Source: Ruminococcus sp.
GTDB taxonomy: Bacteria; Bacillota; Clostridia; Oscillospirales; Ruminococcaceae
Direction of reading: 5' to 3'
Length of the DNA stretch: 64,000 nt
Assembly (NCBI RefSeq): GCF_019423705.1
Contig: NZ_JAHZAX010000002.1
Coordinates: 62,001 to 126,000, forward strand
Numbering within the stretch: the first letter of the stretch is position 1; the number at the start of each line of letters is the position of its first letter. The translations under genes were made by a program, and so were the position numbers. Shown piece by piece: positions 17,156-25,403 of the stretch. The notes below the pieces were generated by a model. That model did not search any database. It had not been told where the DNA came from and saw nothing but the letters and a program-made list of their open reading frames with translations.

Positions 17156-18571
17156 TTATGCGTTTTTCTTGTTGAATGCAACAACAGCGTCATTGATAGT
17201 CTTGAGCTCTGCGTCAACAGTTGCAGAATAAGACTCTCTGAGCTCTGTCCAAGAGAACTGCTTGCCATTATCGTCAGCCTTATTTGTGTATTCATAAAGC
17301 TTTCTTGTTACACAGTTGCCGTCCTCGTTTGCGTTGTCGTCAGACATTGTGGAAGAGATACCGTAACCATAATCGAATACCTGCTTGTACTCGGAAGATG
17401 AGCAGTCAACGATGACCTGATACATATCCTCTGTCCAGTTCGGGTTAGCGTTAAGGAATTTCTCCTTGCCGTTCTGCTTGTATGTCTCGTCCGTGTTAGA
17501 CATACGGCAGCATTCATACCAGCACTTAACGGCTTCATTTGCTGTTGAACCTCTTACCCACATATAAGCCATCATATCAGATGTCATATACTTCTCGTCT
17601 GTGTTAGGGTCGGAAGGAACAGGAACAACTCTCCAAGTATCAGCATCGGAAGGACCATTGTTGCCTGTCATTGCCCAAGTACCCATACAATAGAACAGCA
17701 GATTGCCGTCTTTGAGTGCCTGCTTAGCATTGCCGAGCCAGTTACCGTTTACATAACCGTTCTTACCGATCTGATAAAGGAGATCCTCTGCTCTTTCGAT
17801 ATCCGGATCGTTTATATTGCTGGTGAACTGTTCACCATCGTAATTGACCATTGTCTTACCTGTCTGCTGGATGACCTGCGTCTGGAACCAGCCATTGATA
17901 CCAAATCTTTCAGTATCAGCAGGTGCGTTGCTTACAAATTCAGCCATCATATCGTACCAATTATCCCAGTTCCATTCGCCGTTCTGATACAGCTCATATG
18001 GATCGTCAAGACCCTCGGCGTCGATGATATCCTGATCGTACATCATAAGTGTGCCGACTGAGAAGCTGATAGGTGCAACATAGTGCTTTCCGCCCATAAC
18101 GAACTTTTCAGCGCTGTCCTTAACATCGACCCACAGCGGATCGTCAAAGTTTACGATATCGTCAACAGGCTGATACATATCTTTGAGCACCTGTGCAGGG
18201 AATGCCATCCACTCATACTTGAATATATCAGGCACGTTCTGCTGTGACATAATAGCACTTGCGAGCTTGTCAAACTTTTCGCTGTCAGTTACCTGTGTGT
18301 ACTCGACCTTGCCGCCCTTGTTGTTGAACAAAGTCATTTCGACAGACTTGTCCTCGCCCTTTTTCTCGTTAGGGTTCAGATCGTATGTACCCATCCAGCG
18401 GATAGTTTTCTGAGCGTCGTCAGGGATATCTGCAATCTCCTGTGTGTCCTCGACCTTAACTTTCTTTACAGTCGAAACCTTTGAACTGCTGTCACCTGTC
18501 GAGCCGCAGCCTGCAACAGCAAAAACTGATGTGAGCGCAACAGATAAAGCCAATAATCTTTTGATTTTCAT
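17156..18571 (-). CDS. Extracellular solute-binding lipoprotein (family 1, sugar ABC type)
   Basis: A 471-aa lipoprotein that should capture a sugar or oligosaccharide for an ABC importer. The signal MKIKRLLALSVALTSVFAVA ends in the lipobox AGC, followed by a Ser-rich linker. The body has the Trp/Tyr-rich clefts of family 1 binding proteins (VPDIFKYEW, LYQNGEWNWDNWYDMM, FYCMGTWAMTGN, MAYMWVRGST). The start at 18571 has GGAGG at the right distance; the upstream in-frame ATG at 18583 does not. No permease or ATPase genes are adjacent, so it works with a transporter encoded elsewhere. Its promoter carries a cre-like box and a large dyad. Confidence 0.88.
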   Translation of the reverse strand: MKIKRLLALSVALTSVFAVAGCGSTGDSSSKVSTVKKVKVEDTQEIADIPDDAQKTIRWMGTYDLNPNEKKGEDKSVEMTLFNNKGGKVEYTQVTDSEKFDKLASAIMSQQNVPDIFKYEWMAFPAQVLKDMYQPVDDIVNFDDPLWVDVKDSAEKFVMGGKHYVAPISFSVGTLMMYDQDIIDAEGLDDPYELYQNGEWNWDNWYDMMAEFVSNAPADTERFGINGWFQTQVIQQTGKTMVNYDGEQFTSNINDPDIERAEDLLYQIGKNGYVNGNWLGNAKQALKDGNLLFYCMGTWAMTGNNGPSDADTWRVVPVPSDPNTDEKYMTSDMMAYMWVRGSTANEAVKCWYECCRMSNTDETYKQNGKEKFLNANPNWTEDMYQVIVDCSSSEYKQVFDYGYGISSTMSDDNANEDGNCVTRKLYEYTNKADDNGKQFSWTELRESYSATVDAELKTINDAVVAFNKKNA

Positions 18572-18585
18572 AATAACCTCCAAAT

Positions 18586-18604
18586 AGAATATCTAACGTA
18601 TTCT
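18586..18604. promoter_or_regulatory. Small palindrome in the leader of the solute-binding gene
   Basis: AGAATA and TATTCT are separated by 7 bp and lie between the -10 box and the ribosome site of the gene at 18571. It could be an operator or a small leader stem. Confidence 0.4.
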
Positions 18605-18619
18605 GATATTTACCTTTAC

Positions 18620-18648
18620 ATTATAATGCTTAGTGTAAACGTTGTCAA
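18620..18648 (-). promoter_or_regulatory. Consensus promoter of the solute-binding gene with an overlapping cre-like operator
   Basis: On the minus strand TTGACA (18648-18643) and TATAAT (18625-18620) are 17 bp apart. TTGACAACGTTTACAC (18648-18633), which includes the -35 box, matches the catabolite-responsive consensus WTGNNARCGNWWWCAW at every position but the last. That fits repression by CcpA or a LacI-family regulator; which one is inference. Confidence 0.75.
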
Positions 18649-18651
18649 TTC

Positions 18652-18692
18652 TCAAATTAAACAAAGCTTACGCACATCTTTGTTTAATTTGA
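18652..18692. repeat. 15-bp perfect inverted repeat upstream of the solute-binding promoter
   Basis: TCAAATTAAACAAAG (18652-18666) and its exact reverse complement (18678-18692) surround an 11-bp spacer. It lies just outside the -35 box of the divergent gene at 18571. It has no T-tract typical of a terminator, so an operator is more likely than an RNA stop. Confidence 0.8.
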
Positions 18693-18744
18693 ACATTTTA
18701 AAAGTAATAAATGTGAAAATATTAAACTAATGCTGTTATGCCAC

Positions 18745-18773
18745 TTGAAAAATATATCATAATGTTGTATAAT
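18745..18773 (+). promoter_or_regulatory. Promoter of rnhA
   Basis: TTGAAA (18745-18750) and TATAAT (18768-18773) are separated by 17 bp. Confidence 0.75.
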
Positions 18774-18823
18774 AAAAGTGATGATAAGCAAAAATATATT
18801 TACTTTGGTTTGGAGCTATGTTA

Positions 18824-19261
18824 ATGAAAAAGATAGAGATTTTTACCGACGGCGCTTGTTCGGGCAATCCCGGCCCTGGCGGATACGGCGTCATTCTGAG
18901 ATATAAAGGCACGACGAAAGAGCTTTCGGGCGGTGAACCTAATACCACCAACAATCGTATGGAACTCACCGCTGTTATAACAGGTCTGAAAGCGCTTAAA
19001 GAGCCTTGCGAGGTCGAGCTTTACAGCGACTCGAAGTATATAATCGACGCTGTTACAAAGGGCTGGGCAAAAAAGTGGCAGGCTAATAACTGGGTCAAGT
19101 CGGATAAGAAAAAAGCCATTAACAGCGACCTTTGGGCTGAGTTATTGGCGCTTTTGGACGTTCACAAAGTCACGTTCAATTGGGTCAAGGGTCACGCAGG
19201 TCACCCCGAAAATGAACGCTGCGACGAGCTTGCTGTTATGGGTTCAAAACAGTTTAAATAA
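18824..19261 (+). CDS. rnhA: Ribonuclease H (type 1)
   Basis: A 145-aa nuclease that degrades the RNA strand of RNA:DNA hybrids in replication and R-loop removal. All four catalytic acids are visible: Asp in IFTDGACSGNPGPGG, Glu in NNRMELTA, Asp in LYSDSKY and Asp in NERCDELA. The catalytic His is in WVKGHAGHPENE. The ATG at 18824 is chosen over the one at 18818, because GGAG at 18812-18815 is 8 bases from the former but only 2 from the latter. Confidence 0.96.
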   Translation: MKKIEIFTDGACSGNPGPGGYGVILRYKGTTKELSGGEPNTTNNRMELTAVITGLKALKEPCEVELYSDSKYIIDAVTKGWAKKWQANNWVKSDKKKAINSDLWAELLALLDVHKVTFNWVKGHAGHPENERCDELAVMGSKQFK

Positions 19262-19293
19262 TTATTAAATTTCTGTTAAGTTAGCGAAAGCTA

Positions 19294-19322
19294 TTGCATT
19301 TTGTAGTAATTTAGTATATAAT
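19294..19322 (+). promoter_or_regulatory. Promoter of the nifS-iscU-mnmA operon
   Basis: TTGCAT (19294-19299) and TATAAT (19317-19322) are 17 bp apart, upstream of the TTG start of nifS. Confidence 0.7.
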
Positions 19323-19358
19323 AAAATAGTAAATTTATATAAGAAAGGTATGATTTAA

Positions 19359-20564
19359 TTGGAAAAGAGATTTGTTTATGCAGACAACTCTGCAACGACC
19401 AGAGTATCGCAAAAAGCTCTTGACGCCGCTCTGCCTTATTTTACTGAGCTCTACGGAAATCCGTCAAGTATATACACGCTGGGAATGGACTGCGCAAAGG
19501 CAGTTCTTAAAGCGAGAGAACAGGTCGCAGAGGCATTGGGCGCTAAGGTGAATGAGATATACTTCACCGCAGGCGGCTCTGAGTCTGACAACTGGGCTAT
19601 AAGAGGCTGCGCACAGCTGGGCGAAAAGAAGGGCAAGAAGCACATCATCACAACTTGCTTTGAGCACCACGCTGTTCTTCATACTTGTCAGTATCTTGAA
19701 AAGCTCGGCTTTGAGGTAACATACCTCCCTGTTGGCGAAAAGGGTCTTGTAACAGCACAGCAGGTGGAAGAGGCTATCCGTGAGGACACTTGCCTTGTAA
19801 CTATTATGGCTGCAAACAATGAGATCGGTACTATTCAGCCTATCGGAGAGATCGGCGAGATTTGTCACAAGCACGGCGTATGGTTCCATACTGACGCTGT
19901 ACAGGCTGTGGGCAATATCGAGATCAATGTCAAGGATATGAATATTGATATGCTGTCACTTTCAGGACACAAGCTCCACGCACCAAAGGGCGTTGGCGTG
20001 CTTTATGTCAAGACAGGTATCAATCTGCCAAACCTTATTTACGGTGGCGCACAGGAGAGAAATAAGAGAGCCGGTACTGAGAACGTGCCTTCTATCGTTG
20101 CTCTCGGCGTTGCTATCACAGACGCTGTCAAGGATATCCCTGCTAAGAACGATCGTGTCCGCAAGATGAGGGACAGGCTTATCAAGGGACTTCTTGAGAT
20201 CCCAGAGTCAAGACTTAACGGCGATATTGAGCACAGACTTGCTGGTAACATCAACATTTCTGTAAGAGGCGTTGAGGGTGAAAGCTTACTGCTGACACTT
20301 GACCTTAACGGCATTTGCGCTTCATCGGGTTCAGCTTGCACGAGCGGCTCACTTGACCCGTCTCACGTTCTTCTTGCATTGGGACTTCCTCACGAAGTTG
20401 CTCACGGTTCTCTGAGATTTTCTATCAATGACGAAAACACAGAAGAGGATATCGACTATATCCTCGAAGTGCTCCCCGGCATTGTAAAGCACCTCAGAAG
20501 TATGTCACCTTTGTGGGAGAGAATTTGCAAGACTGAAAATATCCACGATTATACATTAGATTAG
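19359..20564 (+). CDS. nifS: Cysteine desulfurase (NifS/IscS type)
   Basis: A 401-aa PLP enzyme that takes sulfur from cysteine for Fe-S clusters and tRNA thiolation. It begins VYADNSATTRVS. It carries the His and Lys of the PLP site (FEHHAVLHT; SLSGHKLHAPKGVG) and the catalytic Cys loop ASSGSACTSGSLDPSH. The start is TTG: the only nearby ATG runs straight into TAA, and GAAAGG lies about 10 bases upstream of the TTG. iscU and mnmA follow at 10 and -8 bases, so the enzyme likely feeds both the scaffold and the thiouridylase. Confidence 0.95.
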   Translation: MEKRFVYADNSATTRVSQKALDAALPYFTELYGNPSSIYTLGMDCAKAVLKAREQVAEALGAKVNEIYFTAGGSESDNWAIRGCAQLGEKKGKKHIITTCFEHHAVLHTCQYLEKLGFEVTYLPVGEKGLVTAQQVEEAIREDTCLVTIMAANNEIGTIQPIGEIGEICHKHGVWFHTDAVQAVGNIEINVKDMNIDMLSLSGHKLHAPKGVGVLYVKTGINLPNLIYGGAQERNKRAGTENVPSIVALGVAITDAVKDIPAKNDRVRKMRDRLIKGLLEIPESRLNGDIEHRLAGNINISVRGVEGESLLLTLDLNGICASSGSACTSGSLDPSHVLLALGLPHEVAHGSLRFSINDENTEEDIDYILEVLPGIVKHLRSMSPLWERICKTENIHDYTLD

Positions 20565-20574
20565 GAGGATCATT

Positions 20575-21006
20575 ATGATATATAGCGAAAAGGTTATGGA
20601 TCATTTCGCAAATCCAAGAAATGTCGGCGAGATCGAAGACGCTGACGGCGTTGGCGAGGTTGGCAACGCAAAGTGCGGAGATATTATGAAGATGTATATT
20701 AAGGTAAACGACGGCATTATCACAGATGTCAAGTTCAAGACCTTTGGCTGCGGCGCTGCTGTTGCAACATCTTCAATTGCTACTGAAATGATCAAGGGCA
20801 AGAAGCTTGAGGATGCTCTCAAGCTCACAAACAAGGCTGTTGTTGAGGCTCTTGACGGTCTGCCGCCGGCAAAGCTCCATTGTTCAGTTCTTGCTGAGGA
20901 AGCTATGAAGGCTGCTATCTCTGACTATTACAAGAGACAGGGTATCGACCCGGAGCCATTTGTAGGCAAGCAGTCTGCTCCGAATTGCGAAAATTGTAAT
21001 GTCTGA
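20575..21006 (+). CDS. iscU: Iron-sulfur cluster scaffold protein IscU/NifU-N
   Basis: A 143-aa scaffold on which Fe-S clusters are built with sulfur from NifS. The three ligand cysteines are in GNAKCGD (with the conserved Asp), TFGCGAA and LHCSVLAEEA. The protein begins MIYSEKVMDHFANPRNVGE, as usual for this family. A short C-terminal tail ends in CENCNV, a CxxC pair outside the standard ligands and of unknown role. GGAGG precedes the ATG. The stop overlaps mnmA by 8 bases. Confidence 0.95.
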   Translation: MIYSEKVMDHFANPRNVGEIEDADGVGEVGNAKCGDIMKMYIKVNDGIITDVKFKTFGCGAAVATSSIATEMIKGKKLEDALKLTNKAVVEALDGLPPAKLHCSVLAEEAMKAAISDYYKRQGIDPEPFVGKQSAPNCENCNV

Positions 21007-22069
21007 TAGAGTTTTAGTTGCTATGAGCGGCGGCGTAGACAGCTCTGTTTCCGTCAAGCTTCTACTTGATGAGGGTTATGACGTTGCAGGCGCTACAATG
21101 CGGCTTTACAGCAATGAAGACATCGGGCTTGAAAAAACAAGGACTTGCTGCTCTCTCAATGATGTTGAGGACGCACGTTTTGTGGCTTTCAAGCTGGGTA
21201 TCGACTTTCACGTTTTCAATTTTTCCGACGATTTCAAGCATTATGTCATCGATAATTTCGTTGACACTTATCTTGAAGGCGGCACGCCTAACCCTTGTAT
21301 CGAGTGCAACAAGCATTTGAAGTTCACCAAATTCTATGAGCGTGCAAAGCTCCTTGGCTTTGATAATATCGCAACGGGACATTATGCTACCCGTGAATTT
21401 GATGAAAAAAGCGGCAGGTGGCTGCTAAAGCGTTCACCCGACAGATCAAAGGATCAGAGTTATGTGTTATATGGTATGACGCAGGATCAGCTTGCGCACA
21501 CCCTCTTCCCTGTCGGCGAAATGCACAAAGACAAGATAAGAGACATTGCCGAGGAGAACAAGCTTATAAACGCCGCTAAACCCGATTCGCAGGATATATG
21601 CTTTATCCCCGACGGCGACTATGCTTCATTTATAACAAAGCGCAGCGGAGAGCAGAAAATAGGCGATATCGTCCTGTCCGACGGCACAAAGCTGGGCACT
21701 CATCGTGGACTGATACATTACACTATCGGTCAGCGCAAGGGCGTAGGCGTTTCGTATAGCGAACCGCTTTTTGTGGTGGACAAGGATATGGAAAATAATC
21801 GCCTTATTATGGGCAAGGCTGACGAGATATTCCGTGACGAGCTCGTGGCAGGCGATGTTAATTTCATAATTTTTGATAAGCTCACAGAGCCGGTTAAGTG
21901 TACGGCTCAGACACGTTATCATCAAAAGGACGCTGGCTGCACCATATCACCTCTTGAGGACGGTAAAGTGCTTGTCAAGTTTGATGAGCCGCATAAGGCT
22001 ATCTCAAAGGGACAGGCAGTCGTTTTCTATGATGGAGAATATGTTATCGGCGGCGGAACGATCTTATAA
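20999..22069 (+). CDS. mnmA: tRNA 2-thiouridine(34) synthase
   Basis: A 356-aa enzyme that adds sulfur to U34 of Lys, Glu and Gln tRNAs using ATP and persulfide sulfur. It has the PP-loop AMSGGVDSSV, the catalytic cysteines in NPCIECN and SQDICFIPDGDY, GHYATREF and the C-terminal beta-barrel (AQTRYHQKDAGC). It is directly coupled to nifS and iscU, its likely sulfur supply; this arrangement is common in clostridia. Confidence 0.96.
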   Translation: MSDRVLVAMSGGVDSSVSVKLLLDEGYDVAGATMRLYSNEDIGLEKTRTCCSLNDVEDARFVAFKLGIDFHVFNFSDDFKHYVIDNFVDTYLEGGTPNPCIECNKHLKFTKFYERAKLLGFDNIATGHYATREFDEKSGRWLLKRSPDRSKDQSYVLYGMTQDQLAHTLFPVGEMHKDKIRDIAEENKLINAAKPDSQDICFIPDGDYASFITKRSGEQKIGDIVLSDGTKLGTHRGLIHYTIGQRKGVGVSYSEPLFVVDKDMENNRLIMGKADEIFRDELVAGDVNFIIFDKLTEPVKCTAQTRYHQKDAGCTISPLEDGKVLVKFDEPHKAISKGQAVVFYDGEYVIGGGTIL

Positions 22070-22077
22070 ACAAAAAA

Positions 22078-22112
22078 ACAAACCCACAAGCGAAAAACTT
22101 GTGGGTTTTATT
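22078..22112 (+). terminator. Terminator after mnmA
   Basis: The 10-bp stem AACCCACAAG / CTTGTGGGTT is followed by T residues, between convergent genes. Confidence 0.85.
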
Positions 22113-22122
22113 ATGTCTTAAA

Positions 22123-22953
22123 TTAGCTACCTGCCTTTTTGTGAAGCGATCTAAACTCCGCAGGAGAAAGCATTTCGTGCTTTTTGAACACCGCACAGAA
22201 GTAACTGCAATCGTTGTAGCCGACTTCTGCGGCAATCTCATTAATGTTGAGTTTGTCCTCAAGGAGCAAAAGCTTTGCCTGTTGGATACGCTTTCTCGCA
22301 AGATATTCAAATGGTCTGAGGTTCAAGCACTCTTTGAATAATCTACAAAGATACTGCGGCGAAAGGTCAATAAGATCGGCAAGTTCAACCAGCGTGAGTT
22401 CTTTCTGAAAGTTCTTGTCAATATAATCTATTACAGGCTGGAGCTGATTGAGCTTCTGACCGTCCTGACTGCCGTTTTGCAGATTAACTACTCTGTGCAG
22501 CTCGATAAAGAACTGATACAGATTGGCGGAGCATTGGTGGCCGCAGTAATAGTAATTCGTTTTCATAAGATAAAGTATCTTCTTGAAAATTGCGTCAACT
22601 GCGTTAAGGTCATTGATATGGAAAACCTTGGCTTTTTCGAGTTTGATATGCTTGAGCAGCGGCAGGACTTCTCTGCCCTCAAAGGTTATCCAATGAGTCT
22701 CCCAAATATCTCCTACAGGATAATATTCGTGTGGAACAGACGGCGGCAGATAAAATGCGTCGCCGGGCTTGATATCGTACTCTTGTCCATCAAAAATAAT
22801 GTGGCCTTGTCCCCTTGTGCAGTAGATTATCTGATGATTGGGATAGCCGTCTTCTCTTATAAAATGAAATTCCTTGTCCCTTGCGCCGACGCCAAGCACA
22901 TAAAGCGGAAGATTGACTTCGTCGCTGAGGACAGGGTAATAGTAATCGGTCAT
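22123..22953 (-). CDS. AraC family transcriptional regulator
   Basis: A 276-aa regulator. The N-terminal half is a cupin-type ligand domain (HQIIYCTRGQGHIIFDGQ, KPGDAFYLPPSVPHEY). The C-terminal half has two helix-turn-helix motifs (LTLVELADLIDLSPQYLCRLFK and NINEIAAEVGYNDCSYFCAVFKK). Most such proteins control sugar uptake or degradation; no sugar genes are adjacent, so the target is unknown. The frame is open to 23007, but the ATG at 22953 is preferred because a GAGAG ribosome-site-like stretch lies just before it and the leader upstream is AT-rich promoter sequence. Confidence 0.88.
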   Translation of the reverse strand: MTDYYYPVLSDEVNLPLYVLGVGARDKEFHFIREDGYPNHQIIYCTRGQGHIIFDGQEYDIKPGDAFYLPPSVPHEYYPVGDIWETHWITFEGREVLPLLKHIKLEKAKVFHINDLNAVDAIFKKILYLMKTNYYYCGHQCSANLYQFFIELHRVVNLQNGSQDGQKLNQLQPVIDYIDKNFQKELTLVELADLIDLSPQYLCRLFKECLNLRPFEYLARKRIQQAKLLLLEDKLNINEIAAEVGYNDCSYFCAVFKKHEMLSPAEFRSLHKKAGS

Positions 22954-23067
22954 AATGACTCTCGCTTTCCTATAAATTCTATAAATATGACTACAATTTG
23001 ATTTCATATTCTTTTATTATATATTATCACAACATCGCAAAAAAGTCAAGAATTTTCAAAAAATATG

Positions 23068-23096
23068 TTGTACAAACTCCGTAAATATGGTACAAT
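23068..23096 (+). promoter_or_regulatory. Promoter of the SGNH-PIN-phosphodiesterase operon
   Basis: TTGTAC (23068-23073) and TACAAT (23091-23096) are 17 bp apart. Confidence 0.65.
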
Positions 23097-23146
23097 AGTA
23101 ATAGTGAATGATCGTTGTTATCCCTTTGAAGGAAAGGAGATAGTTT

Positions 23147-24142
23147 ATGATAAAAAAGATCATAGCATTTATTACAGCGGCCGCAATTGCGTGTATGCTT
23201 CCGCTGACAGCACTTGCTAAAACGGTTGAGAATGAAGTAAGCGTGCCGCCGAAAATAGTTGTTTTGGGCGACTCAATCGCCGCTGGCTACGGCCTTGAGG
23301 GCTTTTCTGAGGACAGATATTCCTGCGACTCTTATGCCAATATCCTTTACAGCGAGTATAAGAAAGTGCTTCCCGATGACTGTCCAACTGACCTTGCAAA
23401 TCTCTCAGTTGTGGGCGATACCTCACTGCAGCTTTTAGATCATCTGCAAAACAAGGAATATGACGATAAGCTGAAAGACAGCGACTGCGTTATAATTTCT
23501 ATCGGTGGAAACGATATCCTAGGGCTGTTTCTTGACTTCCTTATGAATGATCTGGGCATAACACCCGACACCACAACGGAGGAGCTTCTTGACAAGACCA
23601 AGGATATTATGGGCATAGCGATGGATATGAAAAATATGTCCGACGATATGGACAAGGCGCTTTCTAGATTTGGCGACAGGCTCAATTCTGTTATCGACTA
23701 CATAAACACCCAGACCGACGCCACAATTGTTATGCAGACACTTTACGATCCGCTGGATAATTTCACACAAGGCATAGTTTTTCAGAGTATGTCAAAAGAA
23801 AAGATAACAAAACTCAACAAGATCATCACGGATAATGCCACCGATGAAAATGGAAAAGAGCGTTATCTTGTGGCGGACGTTTACACCGAATTCAGCGACC
23901 ACGGAACTGAGTTCACGAACATCTCCAAATATGACATACACCCAAATAAAGACGGTCATACTCTTATCGCTTCCTGCATAGACAAGGTAATAAGGACAAA
24001 AACTTACACCTACACCAAGCAAGTACCCGACAGCGATAAGTTCAGTAAAAAAGACGTCACGATCATCGCAATATCTGCCGCTGCTTGTGCGGCAATAATC
24101 GTCGCAGTTATTGTGACAATAAAACACAAAAAGAAAGGATAA
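23147..24142 (+). CDS. Membrane-anchored SGNH/GDSL hydrolase
   Basis: A 331-aa secreted esterase- or lipase-like protein. It has a signal peptide (about residues 1-24, ending TALA) and then the SGNH blocks: GDSIAAGYG with nucleophile Ser43, the Gly and Asn in VVGDTSLQ and ISIGGNDILG, and DIHPNKDGH with catalytic Asp and His. A C-terminal membrane helix (about 304-325) with a KHKKKG tail anchors it, leaving the enzyme outside the cell. The substrate is unknown; acylated cell-wall or carbohydrate esters are usual for the family. It is the first gene of a three-gene operon, 4 bases before the PIN-like gene. Confidence 0.87.
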   Translation: MIKKIIAFITAAAIACMLPLTALAKTVENEVSVPPKIVVLGDSIAAGYGLEGFSEDRYSCDSYANILYSEYKKVLPDDCPTDLANLSVVGDTSLQLLDHLQNKEYDDKLKDSDCVIISIGGNDILGLFLDFLMNDLGITPDTTTEELLDKTKDIMGIAMDMKNMSDDMDKALSRFGDRLNSVIDYINTQTDATIVMQTLYDPLDNFTQGIVFQSMSKEKITKLNKIITDNATDENGKERYLVADVYTEFSDHGTEFTNISKYDIHPNKDGHTLIASCIDKVIRTKTYTYTKQVPDSDKFSKKDVTIIAISAAACAAIIVAVIVTIKHKKKG

Positions 24143-24146
24143 AATT

Positions 24147-25403
24147 ATGAACATCTTTCTTATTGATTTTGAAAATGTAAAATCAAAGGGTCTCACGGGT
24201 ATCGACAAACTTCCCGAGACCGATAAGGTCATCATCTTTTATAGCGAAAATTCCGATACCATAAGCTTTGAAATGCACCAAAAAGTGCTGACTTCAAAGG
24301 CTGCTATCGAGTATTTCAAAGTCCACGTCGGCGGCAAGAATGCCCTTGATTTCCAACTTTCCACACTGCTGGGCTATCTTATCGCCAAGGACGAGTACGA
24401 AAATGTCGTCGTTATAAGCAACGATCGTGGCTTTGATTTTCTCCACGATTTTTGGCACGGCCCTTATATCGAAGCCCACAAGGCCAACGTCCTGAGAACA
24501 AGAACTATTCAGGCGGCAATAAATTACAATGATAATCAGCAGCGCCTTGCAATGGGTCTTGTTGTGGCTGAGCCTGTTGAGGACGATTTAGAAGAAGAGC
24601 TTGAGACTGAGACAGAAAATGAAGCCGCAGCTAAGTCCGAAGTCGTACAAACGCTGGAGGAGACCACAGAAGAGGAAGCCGTTGCTGTTGATGAGCCGGC
24701 AAACGAACCTGTTGAAGCAACTGAGGTTACAGAAGCAGTTGCTTCTCCGACAGAAACAGAAGAGGAAGAACCTATCGAAGCTTGTGCACCCGATCTTCCT
24801 ACCGAAACACTGGTAGAACCTATTGAAACAGCAGAGCCAGAGAAAGAGCAAGCTCCAAAGCGTAAGCCGAGAAAGAAACGTGTTGTTGGCTATAAGGCGA
24901 ATCTTCAGTCGATACTCAGCGAGATCTGCAATGATGAACAGATCGAAACTATAGGCAAGCTTATCCCCGAATCAAACACCAAGGAAGAGCTTCACAATTC
25001 TTTGGCAAAGGTCTATAAGCAACAGGCAACAGACTTTTACAAACTGCTCCGCCCGAAATATCTCCGTCTGAAAGGCCTTTATGACGATGAAAACGGCGTT
25101 AAAACTGAGGAAAACAAGCCCGAAGTAGTTGCGGCAGATATTGCAGCTTCAGACAATGTCGAGCCCGAAAAGATAATCTATCACGATGTTCTGACAGTCA
25201 AGCTTTCAGAGCTTATGGATAAAAAATGTTCTGACGACGAGCTTGAGCGCATTAAGCAATGCGTTGTCGAGGCGGACACAAAGCAGCAGCTTTACATCAA
25301 AATGGTGAAGGCGTTCCGCAAGGAAAAGGGCTGCGCATTTTACAATGTCATTAGGTCAGAATATCAGACTTTACACAAAATGGTACAGGAGAATGAAATA
25401 TGA
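24147..25403 (+). CDS. PIN/NYN-like domain protein with acidic linker and two C-terminal repeats
   Basis: A 418-aa cytoplasmic protein in three parts. Residues 1-130 look like a PIN/NYN nuclease domain: LIDFENV (Asp7, Glu9), ALDFQL (Asp68) and VVVISNDRGFDFL (Asp93, Asp97) supply a metal-binding acidic set. Residues 140-235 form a low-complexity Glu/Thr/Pro-rich linker, followed by a basic patch KRKPRKKR (238-245). Residues 250-310 and 348-410 are two related helical repeats sharing C(N/S)DxxxExI, TKxxL and FYxxxRxxY. The domain suggests RNA cleavage, but no target is evident. It overlaps the phosphodiesterase gene by 4 bases. Confidence 0.75.
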   Translation: MNIFLIDFENVKSKGLTGIDKLPETDKVIIFYSENSDTISFEMHQKVLTSKAAIEYFKVHVGGKNALDFQLSTLLGYLIAKDEYENVVVISNDRGFDFLHDFWHGPYIEAHKANVLRTRTIQAAINYNDNQQRLAMGLVVAEPVEDDLEEELETETENEAAAKSEVVQTLEETTEEEAVAVDEPANEPVEATEVTEAVASPTETEEEEPIEACAPDLPTETLVEPIETAEPEKEQAPKRKPRKKRVVGYKANLQSILSEICNDEQIETIGKLIPESNTKEELHNSLAKVYKQQATDFYKLLRPKYLRLKGLYDDENGVKTEENKPEVVAADIAASDNVEPEKIIYHDVLTVKLSELMDKKCSDDELERIKQCVVEADTKQQLYIKMVKAFRKEKGCAFYNVIRSEYQTLHKMVQENEI

